From positions 34,859,565 to 34,923,564 of the forward strand of contig CM050451.1 of assembly GCA_027563935.2 (NCBI GenBank): 64,000 nucleotides of DNA, given 5' to 3'. The stretch is from Costus lasius. Taxonomy: Eukaryota; Streptophyta; Magnoliopsida; Zingiberales; Costaceae. Under the pieces are notes generated by a model. The model was not told the origin of the DNA, did not search any database, and saw only the letters and a program-made list of their open reading frames with translations. Shown here piece after piece: positions 32,969 to 44,600 of this stretch. Within the stretch, counting starts at the first letter, position 1; each line of letters starts with the position of its first letter. A program made the translations under genes and the position numbers.

Positions 32969-34324
32969 ATGGTGCATCACTTTTATCAAAGGGAAATCAC
33001 ACCCAAAAAAGAACTTATATCTAAAAGGGACAACTATATGGTTCTCACACATAGCCCTAATAGTTTCAAAACTCATGTTTGGTGCAATGGTTATAAGGGT
33101 AGAACTATTATTGATCATTTTGTGAAGTATAATGTTATATCTATTGATGCCCTTCAAAAATTTGGCCTCACCATAGAGAAACATGATAACCCTTACTACA
33201 TAACTTGGGATGATTTGACTAAAACTTTAGTTGACTTTCAATGCTTAGTTCCCATTATGTTAGACAATATTAAAACAAACATTTGGTGTGATGTGATGAG
33301 TTTAGAAGGCTTTGACATTTTATTAGGGAAAGAATTCATGGATGATTTTCAAGGATATTATCTTAGCAAACCTTGGTGTTATAGTTTTATTTATAAAGGT
33401 TTGGAACACATAGTCTACCCTAAAGATGAAAAGCCAACACATATCCTCTGTAAGGAGTTACACGAACAAATTGAAAAGATTAAGCAAGAGATGAAGAGAC
33501 TTATGGAGAAGTCCTTGCAAAGAGAAGATGAGAGTTCAACCCCTTTAGAGCTCAAGCAAACCTTAGAGCCTACTTTAGAACCTAAACCATGTCTTGATGA
33601 AACCACAAAATATGAAGAAGAAAGTCATATGGAACCAAACCATAAAGTAGAACCGATTGCTTTACCTTCAATTTTAGCGCCAAAACCTTTGTCATCAATT
33701 TTAGGACCCATACCCATAGGTTCTCAGCTTGAACCTAGTTTAGGTCTAACCTCTTTAGATGAATCTAGCATAGATTCACCTACTATAAGTTTAATGCATC
33801 ATGAGCCTTGCTTAAAAAGCCCATCATTAAGCATGATGTTTTATGAGCCATGTCTAGGTCCATCCACTCTTATACTTGAGCATATGTTGACGAAACCTGA
33901 GTCTAAGGAATACTTAGAACCGTTTGAACTTGACTTAGATCCTAAGCCTCAACACTTAGGAAAACCCCTAGACTTAGAAATTTTCTCTCAGGACCCTATG
34001 ATGCTTGAATCTTGTCTTTTTAGGTCCTTTTACTCACACCATTAAGCCACCTTTAGGGTCATCTCAACTTGAAAGATTTGAAAATAAATTTGCTTTGTTT
34101 ACTTTTGAAGTTGTTGAGTATACTGATTTCATTATTCCAAACAACTTAGATGTTAGAATTCCTTTTTACAACTGTACTAATGGATATGGCCGAGAAAGGG
34201 AATTCAATGCAGGTGTCCCTGACTTGCCGCTTGTACAATGGATGATGACTCTTGCACCTCCAGAACTTCTTCACCAACGCAATAACAATTCTTTGGGGAA
34301 GAATTTTTTTCACCCGAGGAGAAA
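32969..34324 (+). pseudogene. E2 retropepsin-like protein with acidic tail (one frameshift)
   Basis: ATG at 32969. Residues ~35-130 have the layout of a Ty3/gypsy retropepsin: WCNGYKGRTIIDHFVKYNVI, FGLTIEKHDNPYYITWDD, WCDVMSLEGFDILLGKEFM. The catalytic Asp is at residue 49, but the loop reads D-H-F instead of D-S/T-G, so protease activity is doubtful. After a Lys/Glu coiled stretch comes the family tail (LEPTLEPKPCLDETTK; LDLDPKPQHLGKPL; DPMMLESCLF), which matches the tails of E1 and E3. A frameshift near 34020 moves the tail into the next frame (THTIKPPLGSSQL; NGYGREREFNAGVPD; NSLGKNFFHPRRNDG), which runs on to about 34352. No Gag or pol domain is present. Confidence 0.8.
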
Positions 34325-35782
34325 TGATGGGGGTAGAGACCACCGGCTATGAAGATACAAGTGGAGCCGAAGGTTGCCGTAGGCAAAGGCTCGGAGGCTC
34401 GCGAATAAGCTTGCAAGCTCAATGACAACAGCTAGCTCAATAATAATCACTCAATAAACTCAAGATGCTCAATCTTATAATGCTCAAAGAAAGGGGGGCC
34501 GCATTCCACTAACCAAGACTTGCATCCATATGCGGTAACTCATGATCAAACTTCAGCCCAAGATCTCATCCAACGGTCAAGGTTCATCAAGGGATATCTT
34601 CTCCAGCAAAACATTAAAACCTCAACAACGTGCAAGCTTACGATGGAAACAACAACGTACATATACAGCCAACAAAGGAAACTCTTCAACGTCTCCTTGT
34701 AGCCAACGATCAACTTCAACCAAGGTATCGTCAACGCCTACATCAGCTCCTCACAAGGAAGCCTCAACGTCTCGCTGTTGCTCAAGAATGGAAGTTACAA
34801 CGTTCAGCAACAAGTCTCCAAGCTTCTCTATATGTATCCGCATGCATCTTGTAATCGACAGAGTTTTTTGAATGAAATAGTTTATCTTCTGATGATATCG
34901 GGTGTCTCCTTCCCCTTCTACTTCTAGGGCCGATCCCCTCCTTCCTCCTCTCCTCTCTATTCTCTTCCTCTACCTCTAATTCTCCTTCTCTGTTCGCTGC
35001 AACCATCTACAACTTCAGCCCAGATTTTGAAACTTTGCGATGTCGCCACCAGCCGGATCTCCACGAGACTTCGGCCACCACACCTCCTTCCCCTGAAGAA
35101 CCTTCGGCCACCAAAATCCGCCTATCCATTGCTCCGATCGCCGGATTGAGAGCACCGACCAACTCCCCTATTTTCGCCCAGTTCACGCCCTAGATCCGCC
35201 TTCCGACGTCATCCTCCTCCATTCGGCCACCGTCCGCCAAGAAACTCCGGTCACAGCTCCACCAACATCATATAAACTTCCAGTTGTAGCGGTTTCGACG
35301 TCCGTGCACCACCGGACGAACGGCGACGAACGCTGCTCACACACGCGACTTCCCCTGTTTTCCAAATTTCCCCCGCGTCTCCCGTTTCCTGTTACCTGTT
35401 TCCAATTAATACTAATCTGATTAAGCTATTTCTTGCAGGTATTTGAAGAATCTGGTAATATAAGAATCTTGAAATTTGGCACGACACGGAAGCACGCATG
35501 TCGATCTATCATTTGGATAACTTGGTTCAATCTAATAACGCAGGTGTTAAAGGTGCATAAGTATGCTAGAACTCCTGACCCTTGACATGAGTCTGAAGAA
35601 TACATCATGTTCTACATCATGGTTTAGTCGGCTCAATTTTTTTATATATGGATTTTTCTCCAAGGCATAGCAACTTTTCTCAATTGATTATCTTTATTGC
35701 CCTGGAATTTTGGCTGCTTATTGTATTTTTAGGTTTTAATTACTTTTTTTCTAGTTTGCTCATCATGTGTCTTCACCCCACA
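34325..35782 (+). repeat. 3' LTR of E2 (1,458 bp)
   Basis: Starts TGATGGGGGTAG right after the purine-rich gaggagaaa and ends caccccaca at 35782. The GC-rich block at about 34930-35400 shares the family landmarks of E1 and E3. The right flank is LTR of the gypsy element K; CCATG (35783-35787) is the predicted target duplication. Confidence 0.85.
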
Positions 35783-36656
35783 CCATGACCCAGCCCACAA
35801 CATCAAACTTCTGCTGTTTTGACGCCGTATGCTCGGAGCGCGTCTAAACCGCCCCCGTATGATCATGCAGGTTCGTGCTACCAGCTTCGGAGAATATTAG
35901 GTGGTACTAGTTTGTTAACTTTTGTTTTGTAGTTGCAGCTTGACCACTTGTGTGGCCTGCAAGAGTTGGTAGGTGGTTAAAGTAGAGTGTCTCTTATGTA
36001 TTTTGTTTGCTCTCTCCCCTCTTATTCTATAAAAGAGGAGGTAGGGCTAAGTGTTGAGTAGTTCTCTTAGTGTTAGGGATCTCCTGGTGAGCTAGAGTGA
36101 GCTTCTAGCTTGTGTGTGGAGGGTGAAGTTGCTTCGCCTTCGAAGTTGTAAGAGTCGGTGACCGGTGTCTCGACTCGGCTTGGTTTCCAGCTTTATAAGA
36201 AGTAAATCCCACCCTACGATGGGTCAGGTTCGCCTGTTTTTCCACTTGATTGCTTTGATATCGAGTTGGCTTTCTCCGTTTCTTCTTCACCCACGGTTGT
36301 CCGTTCGTCAGAGTCGTGGCGTCCCTTGTCCTTGGTTTGTTTCAGCTGCATAGACGCACGAGCGGAATCCCGCAAAGCCGCAGTCCCCCAACGCAGGCTA
36401 AGAGAGCTGCTGGAATTCGTTACATTTGCTACGAGGTTAGTGCGCTGTATTACTTAGTTGGGTACCATTCCTTTCATTCGCATTCGTGTTGCCCAATTGA
36501 ACTCGTCGCTGTTTCGTCGTGCTTTCTACCGGATTCCTTGCACTTTTTTTGACGCATTTTCTCTTCCCTAGCCTCACGACCCTCTTCTGTTTTATCGAGC
36601 ATTGTGTACAATCCTAGAGTACGGCTTAAGGACCTCCTCACCCATTAGTTGCTACA
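35783..36656 (+). repeat. 5' LTR of gypsy element K, 3' part
   Basis: Sequence between the end of E2 and a primer-binding-like site. It carries a good TATA box at 36028-36035 and ends near gctaca at 36656. The beginning is cut by E2. No 3' counterpart is found in the window because K is also truncated at its right end. Confidence 0.65.
36028..36035 (+). promoter_or_regulatory. TATA box in the LTR of K
   Basis: TATAAAAG in a C/T-rich setting (tctctcccctcttattc before it), in the position expected for the U3 promoter. Transcription would start about 30 bases downstream. Activity is inferred. Confidence 0.6.
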
Positions 36657-36660
36657 TCAA

Positions 36661-36678
36661 TACTAGTATCAGAGGACG
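36661..36678 (+). other. Probable primer-binding site of K
   Basis: tactagtatcagaggacg resembles the tRNA-iMet type site TGGTATCAGAGC with mismatches (TAGTATCAGAGG). Confidence 0.5.
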
Positions 36679-36786
36679 TTGCACGTTCAATTCTTATCGT
36701 TCGCACGATCCCTCAACATCACATTGCATCTTTCTGCACCCTTCGGTTTTCAGCATTCTGCATTTGTCACGTCTCCTTGTTTGTGT

Positions 36787-37095
36787 ATGGTGACTACTCG
36801 GTCACAAATCATGTCGTCCCAATACCCAGAAACCATTCCTGAAACTCAAGAGTCGGTTCAGCCTTCGGAAGGGGCTAGCACCCGGTTAGAGTCTATGGTT
36901 GCGCTTGAGGCACCGATTGATGTGAACCTTGAGGCGCTGTCCGTACGAGTGGACACTCAACAAGCTATCACACATGCCATGGTCCAGCAAATTTTGGCTG
37001 GGATCCAACACCTTATTGGTCAACCCGGGTCCACGGGGCACGATCGCCCGAACTCGGCTAATCCTCCGGTGTCCGCAAACCCAGCCCCCACTAGA
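36787..37095 (+). pseudogene. Gypsy element K: Gag N-terminus
   Basis: Frame from the ATG at 36787 (MVTTRSQIMSSQYPETIPET...). It has low-complexity Ser/Pro/Glu composition and a predicted helical stretch (LEALSVRVDTQQAITHAMVQ), as in the N-terminal part of chromovirus-type Gag. It is cut at 37096 by the LTR of copia element D. The position after an LTR and primer-binding site, plus the gypsy pol pieces further right on the same strand, supports the assignment; the family match is weak. Confidence 0.6.
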
Positions 37096-39047
37096 TGTTG
37101 GGAAACCCCGGGGACATTTTACAATTTTTCAGAGTCATAGACATACATATTACGCAGCGGAAGAATGTCCCCGAAACAGGCCGATCCCAAAAACCCAGTG
37201 AAGATCGCAAGCAAGGCAGTCGACACGATGAGTTAGGAAATACCTTAAGAGCAATTTGCAGTGATGCCGATGTAGGCGCCCAAGTGTGCGCCCTCTGCAG
37301 TCTCACACACACGGATCTCTTGAGTTCTCTTCTTCCACGCCCGGTGCTAGCCTCGGGAAGAAGATCCAAGCCTTAGGGAGATACCCTACTTCACTTGCGC
37401 CACCAAGAGAAAAGATGCGCCAAGGGAAGAAGGAAACTACCCAAGCCGCCAAGCACTAAAGCTCCTTGTGCCAAGAGGAAAGGAGGTAGAGGCTTGCGGT
37501 TATGGAAGAAGGAAGATGCGCCCTTGCTCCTAGCACTCGCCCCTCTTCTTGTGTTCACGCCTTCAAGGATTGATCACTCACAAGAGGGCTCGGCTAGGTG
37601 CTCTTTTATAGGGCAAGAGGCGGTTTATGAAAGGCTAGGATCAAGACAAGTGGGCGGCTAGGATGAGAAGGTTTGAGACAAGGAAAGTCTCCAAGACATT
37701 TCCATAATTCTCATTCAACCATTCCTTTTAGAGCCCATGTCTTTCTTTGTGCGCCAAGGCCTTGCCTTGCGCCCCAAGCAATGCCATATTGGCATTCATA
37801 CCATAAGGGATTAAGGGGGAGGCGCCAATTGCTTCCTTATAAAGCAAATTGCGCCACTTCTCACCATTATGCCCATAGGCGCCTAGGGGAGAAGACTTGT
37901 CCCCATTATACCCTTTTAGCCTTTCTTCTCTTCATGACAACTTATTATTGGGCCTCATTGGATAATGAGCTAGCCCAAACTCTATTACATGGGTTGATTA
38001 AGCACTTGGATCCAATCCAATGCAACCCTAATTCAAATGTGACCAACCATGGTCAAATACGGGTCAACCTGCCAAAAATGAAGTTTGGCTCCAATAATGT
38101 TCTTCCATCTCATCAGGCCCATTGGCGCTGATGAAATCTCCCAATTAGATCCGAGTTATCCAATAACTCGATCATAAGGCTTTCCGATCAATACGAGAAC
38201 TCAAGTATCAAGGTGTGCGACCCTGTAGGTTCCTCTGACGCTGGCAGTGCTGACCAAAGGTCATCACAAGCAGTGAGTGGCACCTAGCAGTGCATCACTG
38301 CTACCCAGGTCATTGGAATGGATATCGACATCGACATCCCCATCATCACAACAAGGTACATATGCATTATAGTCTCTTTGCCAAACTGATATCCGATTGG
38401 ACATGTGTGTCACCACTTGTTTTCATCCAATCACATGGCTTCACTAAAATAGGTTCTCACCTGGGTATGGCCATACACTCTCAGTCATAGAACCATAAAG
38501 GAGCTCCATGGATATCATACTTCCCTAAGGAAGGGGCAAATCCTATGTCTGTCCATTGACCTTCTCATATGGGTCGTGACATGCTCAATGACAACCGTTA
38601 TGACCTCCCAACTACGGCAAGGTGTTAGGTTGTATCAAAGCAAGTCCCTAACCATATAGAATGATCAATGACCTCAAGTCAAGGGATCAATGCATCTCCT
38701 ATCACTTATGAGGATAACTCATGACACCAAGTCATAGCCTCATAGCGGGTCTATCCAGTATATCCTCCAATGATATACCCATGTGTCTGCGTTAGCACCA
38801 CGTGCCTAACCAGCCCACATACTAGTCTCACAAGTACCAGAGCTGTCCCATATCCACTCAGGTACATCGACTGGGGACAATTATTTGAGCACAGATCCAA
38901 TCTGTCTCCAGGGACATTATCATGTAAGTACACAATCGCAGGTGTAGACAAACAATGATAACGACAATGCCATAATGATATATAAATATCAATGTCAAGT
39001 AGTACATAAGTTGACCAAAACTAGGTCCTAAGGCATATACACCAACA
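37096..39047 (-). repeat. 3' LTR of copia element D (1,952 bp)
   Basis: Minus orientation: the left end is tgttgggaaaccccgggg and the right end is the complement of TGTTGGTGTATATGCC. It belongs to the second copia family (also 23754, 46625, 58750) but its left end is the most divergent. The polypurine tract follows immediately on the right, which makes it a 3' LTR with the body at 39048-46624. Confidence 0.88.
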
Positions 39048-39062
39048 ATCTCCCACTTGCAC
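39048..39062 (-). other. Polypurine tract of element D
   Basis: The minus strand reads GTGCAAGTGGGAGAT just before the LTR. The same sequence stands next to the LTR ending at 61074. Confidence 0.8.
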
Positions 39063-40540
39063 TAAGACCTAGAAGTTGAGGAATCTCAACCCCATATCTC
39101 TAGCGTGACCATCATGCTTCTGCTGTGCCAAAGCCTTGGTCAATGGGTCTGCCAGATTGTTCTCTGTGTCTACTCTGCTAATCTTGACATCACCTCTGTC
39201 AATGATCTCTCTGATCAGGTGAAATCTTTTGAGTATGTGTTTGATCTTTGATGAGACTGTGGTTCCTTGGCTTGTGCAATTGCTCCATTGTTGTCACAGT
39301 AGAGTTCAATGGGATCTATTGCACTAGGTACCACCTGAAGATCACATAAGAACTTCCTTATCCAAACAGCTTCCTTGGCTGCCTCAGAAGTAGCCACATA
39401 CTCAGCTTCGGTTGTAGAATCTGCTATGGTGGATTGCTTGAAGCTCTTCCAACATACAGCGCCTCCATTTATCTTGAACACATAGCCGGCCTGCGATCTA
39501 AAGTCATCAGGGTCAGACTGGAACGATGCATCAGTATAGCCCTGTATACTGAGCTCTTCCTATTCCCCATAGACCAAGAACAGATCCTTAGTTCTTCTCA
39601 GATACTTTAGGATGTTCTTTACAGCCACCCAGTGCTGCAGACCTAGATTGGATTGGTATCGGCTGGTTATGCTCACAGCATATGCCACATCTGGTCAAGT
39701 ACACAACGTTGCATACATGATCGATCCTACTGCCGAAGCATAAGGAATTCGACTCATGTCATCCCTCTCAGCCTGTGTTGTAGGACACTGGCTCTTTGAG
39801 AGAGTAAGGCCATGTCTCACTAGAAGGTATCCTTTCTTAGATTGCTCCATGTAGAACCTCTCCAGTACCTTATCAATGTAGGTACTTTGACTAAGGGCCA
39901 GAAGCCTCTTGGATCTATCCCGGTAGATCCTTACGCCTAGAATATAGGCGGCCTCCCCTAAGTCTTTCTTCTCGAAACACTTCCCCAACCATGTCTTCAT
40001 AGCTTGAAGACTAGGGATGTCGTTTTCGATGAGCAGTATGTCATCAACATACAAGACCAGAAAAATCACCAAGCTCCCACTGAATTTTCTGTATACACAG
40101 GCATCATCTTCGCTTTTGACAAAGCCATAATCTCTCACGGCTTCATCAAATCGAAGATTCCAACTTCGAGATGCTTGTTTTAATCCATAAATGGATCACT
40201 TCAGCCTGCAGACCTTATTAGCCTCTGCAGGATGGATGAAGCAATCAGGTTGTGACATATACACATCCTCAGTCAGCTTCCCGTTAAGGAACGCTGTCTT
40301 CACATCTATCTGTCATATCTCATAGTCATGATATGCAGCTATAGCAAGCAGAATCCGAATGGATTTAATCATGGCAACTGGCGAAAAGGTTTCATCATAG
40401 TCCACCCCGTGGACTTGTTTAAATCCTTTAGCCACTAGTCTACCCTTATAGGTAACTATTTTGCCATCCATGTCTGTCTTCCTCTTGAAGAACCATTTAC
40501 ACCCTATGGGTTTTACCCCATTAGGCAACTCAACCAAATC
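39063..40540 (-). pseudogene. Copia element D: reverse transcriptase and RNase H
   Basis: Minus-strand pol. Reverse transcriptase motifs: GCKWFFKRKTDMDGKIVTYK, VHGVDYDETFSPVAMIKSIR, LYVDDILLIEND (YVDD intact). RNase H motifs: QGYTDASFQSDPDD, STIADSTTEAEYVATSEAAK, LYCDNNGAIAQAKEP. The frame is broken by several nonsense codons (near 40538, 40310, 40198, 39692 and 39562), most of them changes expected from C-to-T or G-to-A decay, and by a small deletion after the DNNGAIAQAKEP block near 39230. Dead copy. Confidence 0.9.
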
Positions 40541-41798
40541 CTAGACTTGGTTAGCCGTCATGGAATCCATCTCGGATCGCATGGCGTCAAGCCATTTCTC
40601 GGAGTCCGGTCCACTGACCGCCTCATCATAGGTTCTGGGTTCATCCTCAATGATGAAGATCCCATCGTGTTGGGTCGGTAGCGACCCATACCTTTCAGGT
40701 GCACAACAAATTCTCCCAGACCTACGTGGGACCTGTGTCTGAGCCTCAGGTTGCCTAGCAACCGGTGCAGGTGGCTCAGATTCCATCTCCTTGTCTTGTG
40801 CTTTCAGTTGGACCTCATCCAAGTCAAACTTCCTCCCACTAACTTCTTTCATAAGGAATTCTTTCTCTAGAAAGACAGCACCCCGAGCAACAAAAACTTT
40901 GTTCTCGGTTGGGACATAGAAGTAGTATCCTTTAGTTTCCTTAGGATACCCCACAAACACACACTTATCAGATCTAGGTTCTAGCTTACTAGAATCCTGA
41001 CGTTTGACATAAGCCTCACATCCCCAGATCTTGATAAAAGTGAGATTAGGGCGTCTTCCACTCCACATCTCGTATGGTATTTTGGAGACACTCTTAGATG
41101 GAACATTATTCAGTATCAGAGAAGCTGTTTTTAGTGCATGCCCCCAGAATGATGAAGTTAGAGTTGCATGACTAATCATAGATCGAACCATATCCAATAA
41201 AGTTCGATTTCTCCTTTCAGACACACCATTCCATTGAGGTGTTCCAGGAGGAGTGAGTTGGGATATGATCCCACACTCTCTCAGATAGTCAAAGAACTCA
41301 CCGCTCAGGTATTCTCCACCTCGATCTGATCGAAGAGCTTTAATGGATCTTCCAAGCTGTTTCTCTACTTCATTCTTGAACTCCTTGAATTTCTCAAAGG
41401 ATTCAGATTTATGTCTCATTAAGTAGACATAGCCATACCTACTGAAGTCATCAGTGAAGGTAATGAAGTAGTTGTACACTCCTCTGACTTATTTATTGAA
41501 GGGCCCACACACATCAGTATTTATGAGATCTAATAAACCTTCTGCCCTCTCACCAATCTTGGTGAAGGGCGCCTTTGTCATTTTCCCTAATAAACAAGGT
41601 TCACAAGTATCAAATTCCTCCAAGGAACTTGAATCTAACAATCCATTTGCATGGAGTTGTTGGATGCGATTCTTGTTTATATGGGCTAATCGACAGTGCC
41701 ACAAGAAAGCACCAACTGAACCACTCAGTTTGGTCCTTTTATTACTTATGTTACAAATAGAACTTTCCATATCCAAGATATATAGACCATTGCACAAA
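40541..41798 (-). pseudogene. Copia element D: integrase
   Basis: Minus-strand integrase. GAG-pre-integrase segment (CRLAHINKNRIQQLHANGLL; CEPCLLGKMTKAPF), catalytic core with NTDVCGPF, FITFTDDFSRYGYVY and SDRGGEYLSGEFFDYL, and tail with GCEAYVKRQ and FVGYPKETKGYYFYVP. A TAA near 41485 splits the core. In the SDVCGPF position of element B this copy has NTDVCGPF, keeping the Asp. The right end is interrupted at 41804 by a solo LTR. Confidence 0.9.
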
Positions 41799-41803
41799 GT
41801 ACC

Positions 41804-44325
41804 TGTCACATCCCGTTATCTTAACCCCAAACAAGCAACACAAGTCATAGAGAAACAGGATGTTATCATACAAGATCGATTCACATGCTAGGTAAAACCA
41901 AGTTCAAGAAAACACGATCTGAAAATTTTCGAGAAATCCATACAAAAATCTCCATGAATCATAATTTCACAAATGTACCTGCCACCACGCAATACTTGCA
42001 CTAGACATATGCAAGTCAACAGTTATATCAAAACCACATAAAATCCGTAAAATCCATAAATCACATAAAGGTACCTACCACCAGGCAATACTTGCACTAG
42101 ACATATGCAAGTTCACATTTATATCAAATCCGATTGCAAAAATACCAATCGACTCAAAATGAGAACCAAAGTCACAATATCGATTTTATAAGTTCATAAC
42201 TAACATCAATGATACCAAACACCGAAACCAGGCCAAAGCCCGCGGTGACACAAAAATCAAAATCTTAAAACTGCCACAACCGGCAACACAAGTTCACATA
42301 GTTCACATAGTTCGGCCACAACCGGCCCCAGATAATTAAGCACAAAAGTCTTATCACAACATCCATATAAAATGCTAACTGGTACTGCGCCCCTGCTCTA
42401 CACCTGAAAATATTGAGGGGTGAGCTACACAGCCCAGTGAGTGGATAGTCTCAATCGACCATCCATAGCATACAATCAAAGATACATGCAGATTATTTTA
42501 AAAACATTTAGCAGAACATCATGTTAACATATAACAAAAACAAAGAACAGAACTCAAAAAAATAATTAGATGTACAGACATCACACACTTGTCACCACAG
42601 AGTAACCAAGGTTCTAGAGTCATACTCTAAACCAACTAAACACACCAACCACTTAATTGACCTAGTTGTCCAGCATAATCAATAGTGACCATTATGGTCC
42701 AACCCGGCTTTGGCCTAAGCACTGGGAGAAGCCTGCAAATCACATGCAACACAAACATGGACGGTGTGTAGACTCAAGAGGTAATCCCCACCCGGTCAAG
42801 ATGTGATACCTTGATCTACACCACCCCATAACACAAAAATCTAAGCGTCTAAGAGTGATGATATCAAGAGGTGGCCCCTGTCCGACCAAGACATGGCATT
42901 TTGCATCACACTCGTTCTCCCAAAGGGTTCCTTAACTGGACAACCACTAGACACATCTTATATCTTATTTCATAAAAGTGGACTCCTAAGCGTAGACCAG
43001 ACTCTAGGATAGTCATTTTCATCACAAGAATCACAACAGGCAGGCTGAACATCAACCCCCTCACATATCACAATATACAGGGCTGAAATCTCAAACCCTT
43101 AACATATCACATATAGACTATCCCCTTGAGTACACGGTTACACTTAGCCTTAGTCCTATCCATCCCATAACACATAACATTCGAAACCACATATAACCAC
43201 ATAATATTTTATAGAGTCCTTAGGTTTCATGCTGATCTGTTCAGTATAATCTTGCTAAGTTATCACCCAAGTTTCTCAACCAAAGATACATAGCCATAAT
43301 TATAGAACATGCTGCCAACATAGAGAAACAATCAAGGATTCTATAACATTATTAGCATTTATCAAGCATCCATAAAATCGACATAAAAATCAAAATTCAT
43401 ATTCTTACAATCTACTTCACAAAACATCACATGTAGCCCACGGTATCTAGCATATTGTCTACTTAAAATTTAAAACCCTATTTAACAAGAATGTCATGCT
43501 CAAAATCACTGATTTAAAGCTTCCTAAATTCCCTATAAAAATATCTTAAATTCGGTTTTCATGAAGAATTATCTTAATTTCGGTTTCCATGAATAAACAT
43601 CTTGAATTCGGTTATAAACATCTTAAATTCGGTTTTCATGATAAGTACACCTTGCAAAATTTCGGTTTTAAACATGGTAATTTTTCAAGCAATCAAATTT
43701 ATTACTTAGCACAACCACATTGATAGAATTCGAATAAGACACCCCACTCACCTCAACCGTGAACACCAAGATGAAAAATCTCTCTTACAAACTCGTCTAA
43801 GGCCTTGAAAGACGCCACCAATCACCCAAGAACGCCGGCCAAGGGAGAAGAAAGAAAGGAAATTTCGCCCAAGCCTTCAAGAAAATCGCCAACTTCTTTG
43901 CCCTAGCCGTCCACCTCTTAGATTTTAGATTTTTAACTTTTAAACCCGCTAACCAATTAATCCAAATAGGGTTTAACCCACTAACTAATTAATTCGAATT
44001 TTAAACCCAAAACCCATAGTTAACCAATTAATTTAACCATTAACTAACAATTAACCATTCACTTAAACGAAAATCCAATAAGGATTTAATTAATATCCAA
44101 TAAGGTCTAATTAATTAACCAATAAGCTCTAATTAATTAACTTAAAATTAACAACCAATAAGCTCTAATTAATTAACTTAAAATTAACAACCAATAAGCT
44201 CTAATTAATTAACTTAAAATTAACAACCAATAATTTTATTTAAATCAGAATAAAATATCACAGCCAATGATTTTATTTAAATCAAAAATAGTACTTACCA
44301 GGACTTAAGATCCTTGGATCTTACA
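41804..44325 (-). mobile_element. Solo LTR, Tekay/Del-like gypsy family (2,522 bp)
   Basis: Flanked by GTACC at 41799-41803 and 44326-44330, inserted in element D. In minus orientation it starts TGTAAGATCC and ends GGGATGTGACA, with the blocks 'aggggtgagctacacagccc' and repeated 'cttgcactagacatatgcaa' (on the plus strand) that I associate with Tekay/Del LTRs. No internal sequence. It contains a 36-bp tandem repeat. The lineage name is a judgement; the TSD is seen directly. Confidence 0.9.
44119..44226. repeat. 36-bp tandem repeat, three copies
   Basis: Unit starting ccaataagctctaattaatt, at 44119, 44155 and 44191, followed by a partial copy. It is AT-rich and lies near the 5' (promoter-side) end of the minus-strand LTR. 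Confidence 0.9.
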
Positions 44326-44330
44326 GTACC

Positions 44331-44600
44331 CTTCCCATAGAACATATTTGCAAATGAAAAAGAACAAGAGTTCTTATTTATTTCAAATTTAAATCCTTTT
44401 CTTGCTAAGCAAGGAATGGATACAATGTTCTTAGTAAGTGAAGGTACACAAAAGCAATTATCTAGTTCTAATTGAAGTCGAGAAGGCAAGGAGAGAGTCA
44501 AAACGCCTACAGCAACAGCAGCAACCTGTGCCCCGTTTCCAACGCGTAGGTCAATCTCTCCAAGCCGCACCGATCTACTTTTCTTGAGCCCCTGCATATT
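44331..44600 (-). pseudogene. Copia element D: region between protease active site and integrase
   Basis: Minus-strand frame with KSRSVRLGEIDLRVGNGAQV, VAVGVLTLSLPSRLQLELDN and CFCVPSLTKNIVSIPCLARK, matching the corresponding region of element B (VDLRVGNGARVAAVAVGEYY). It is separated from gag by a stop near 44601 and from integrase by the solo LTR. Confidence 0.87.
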
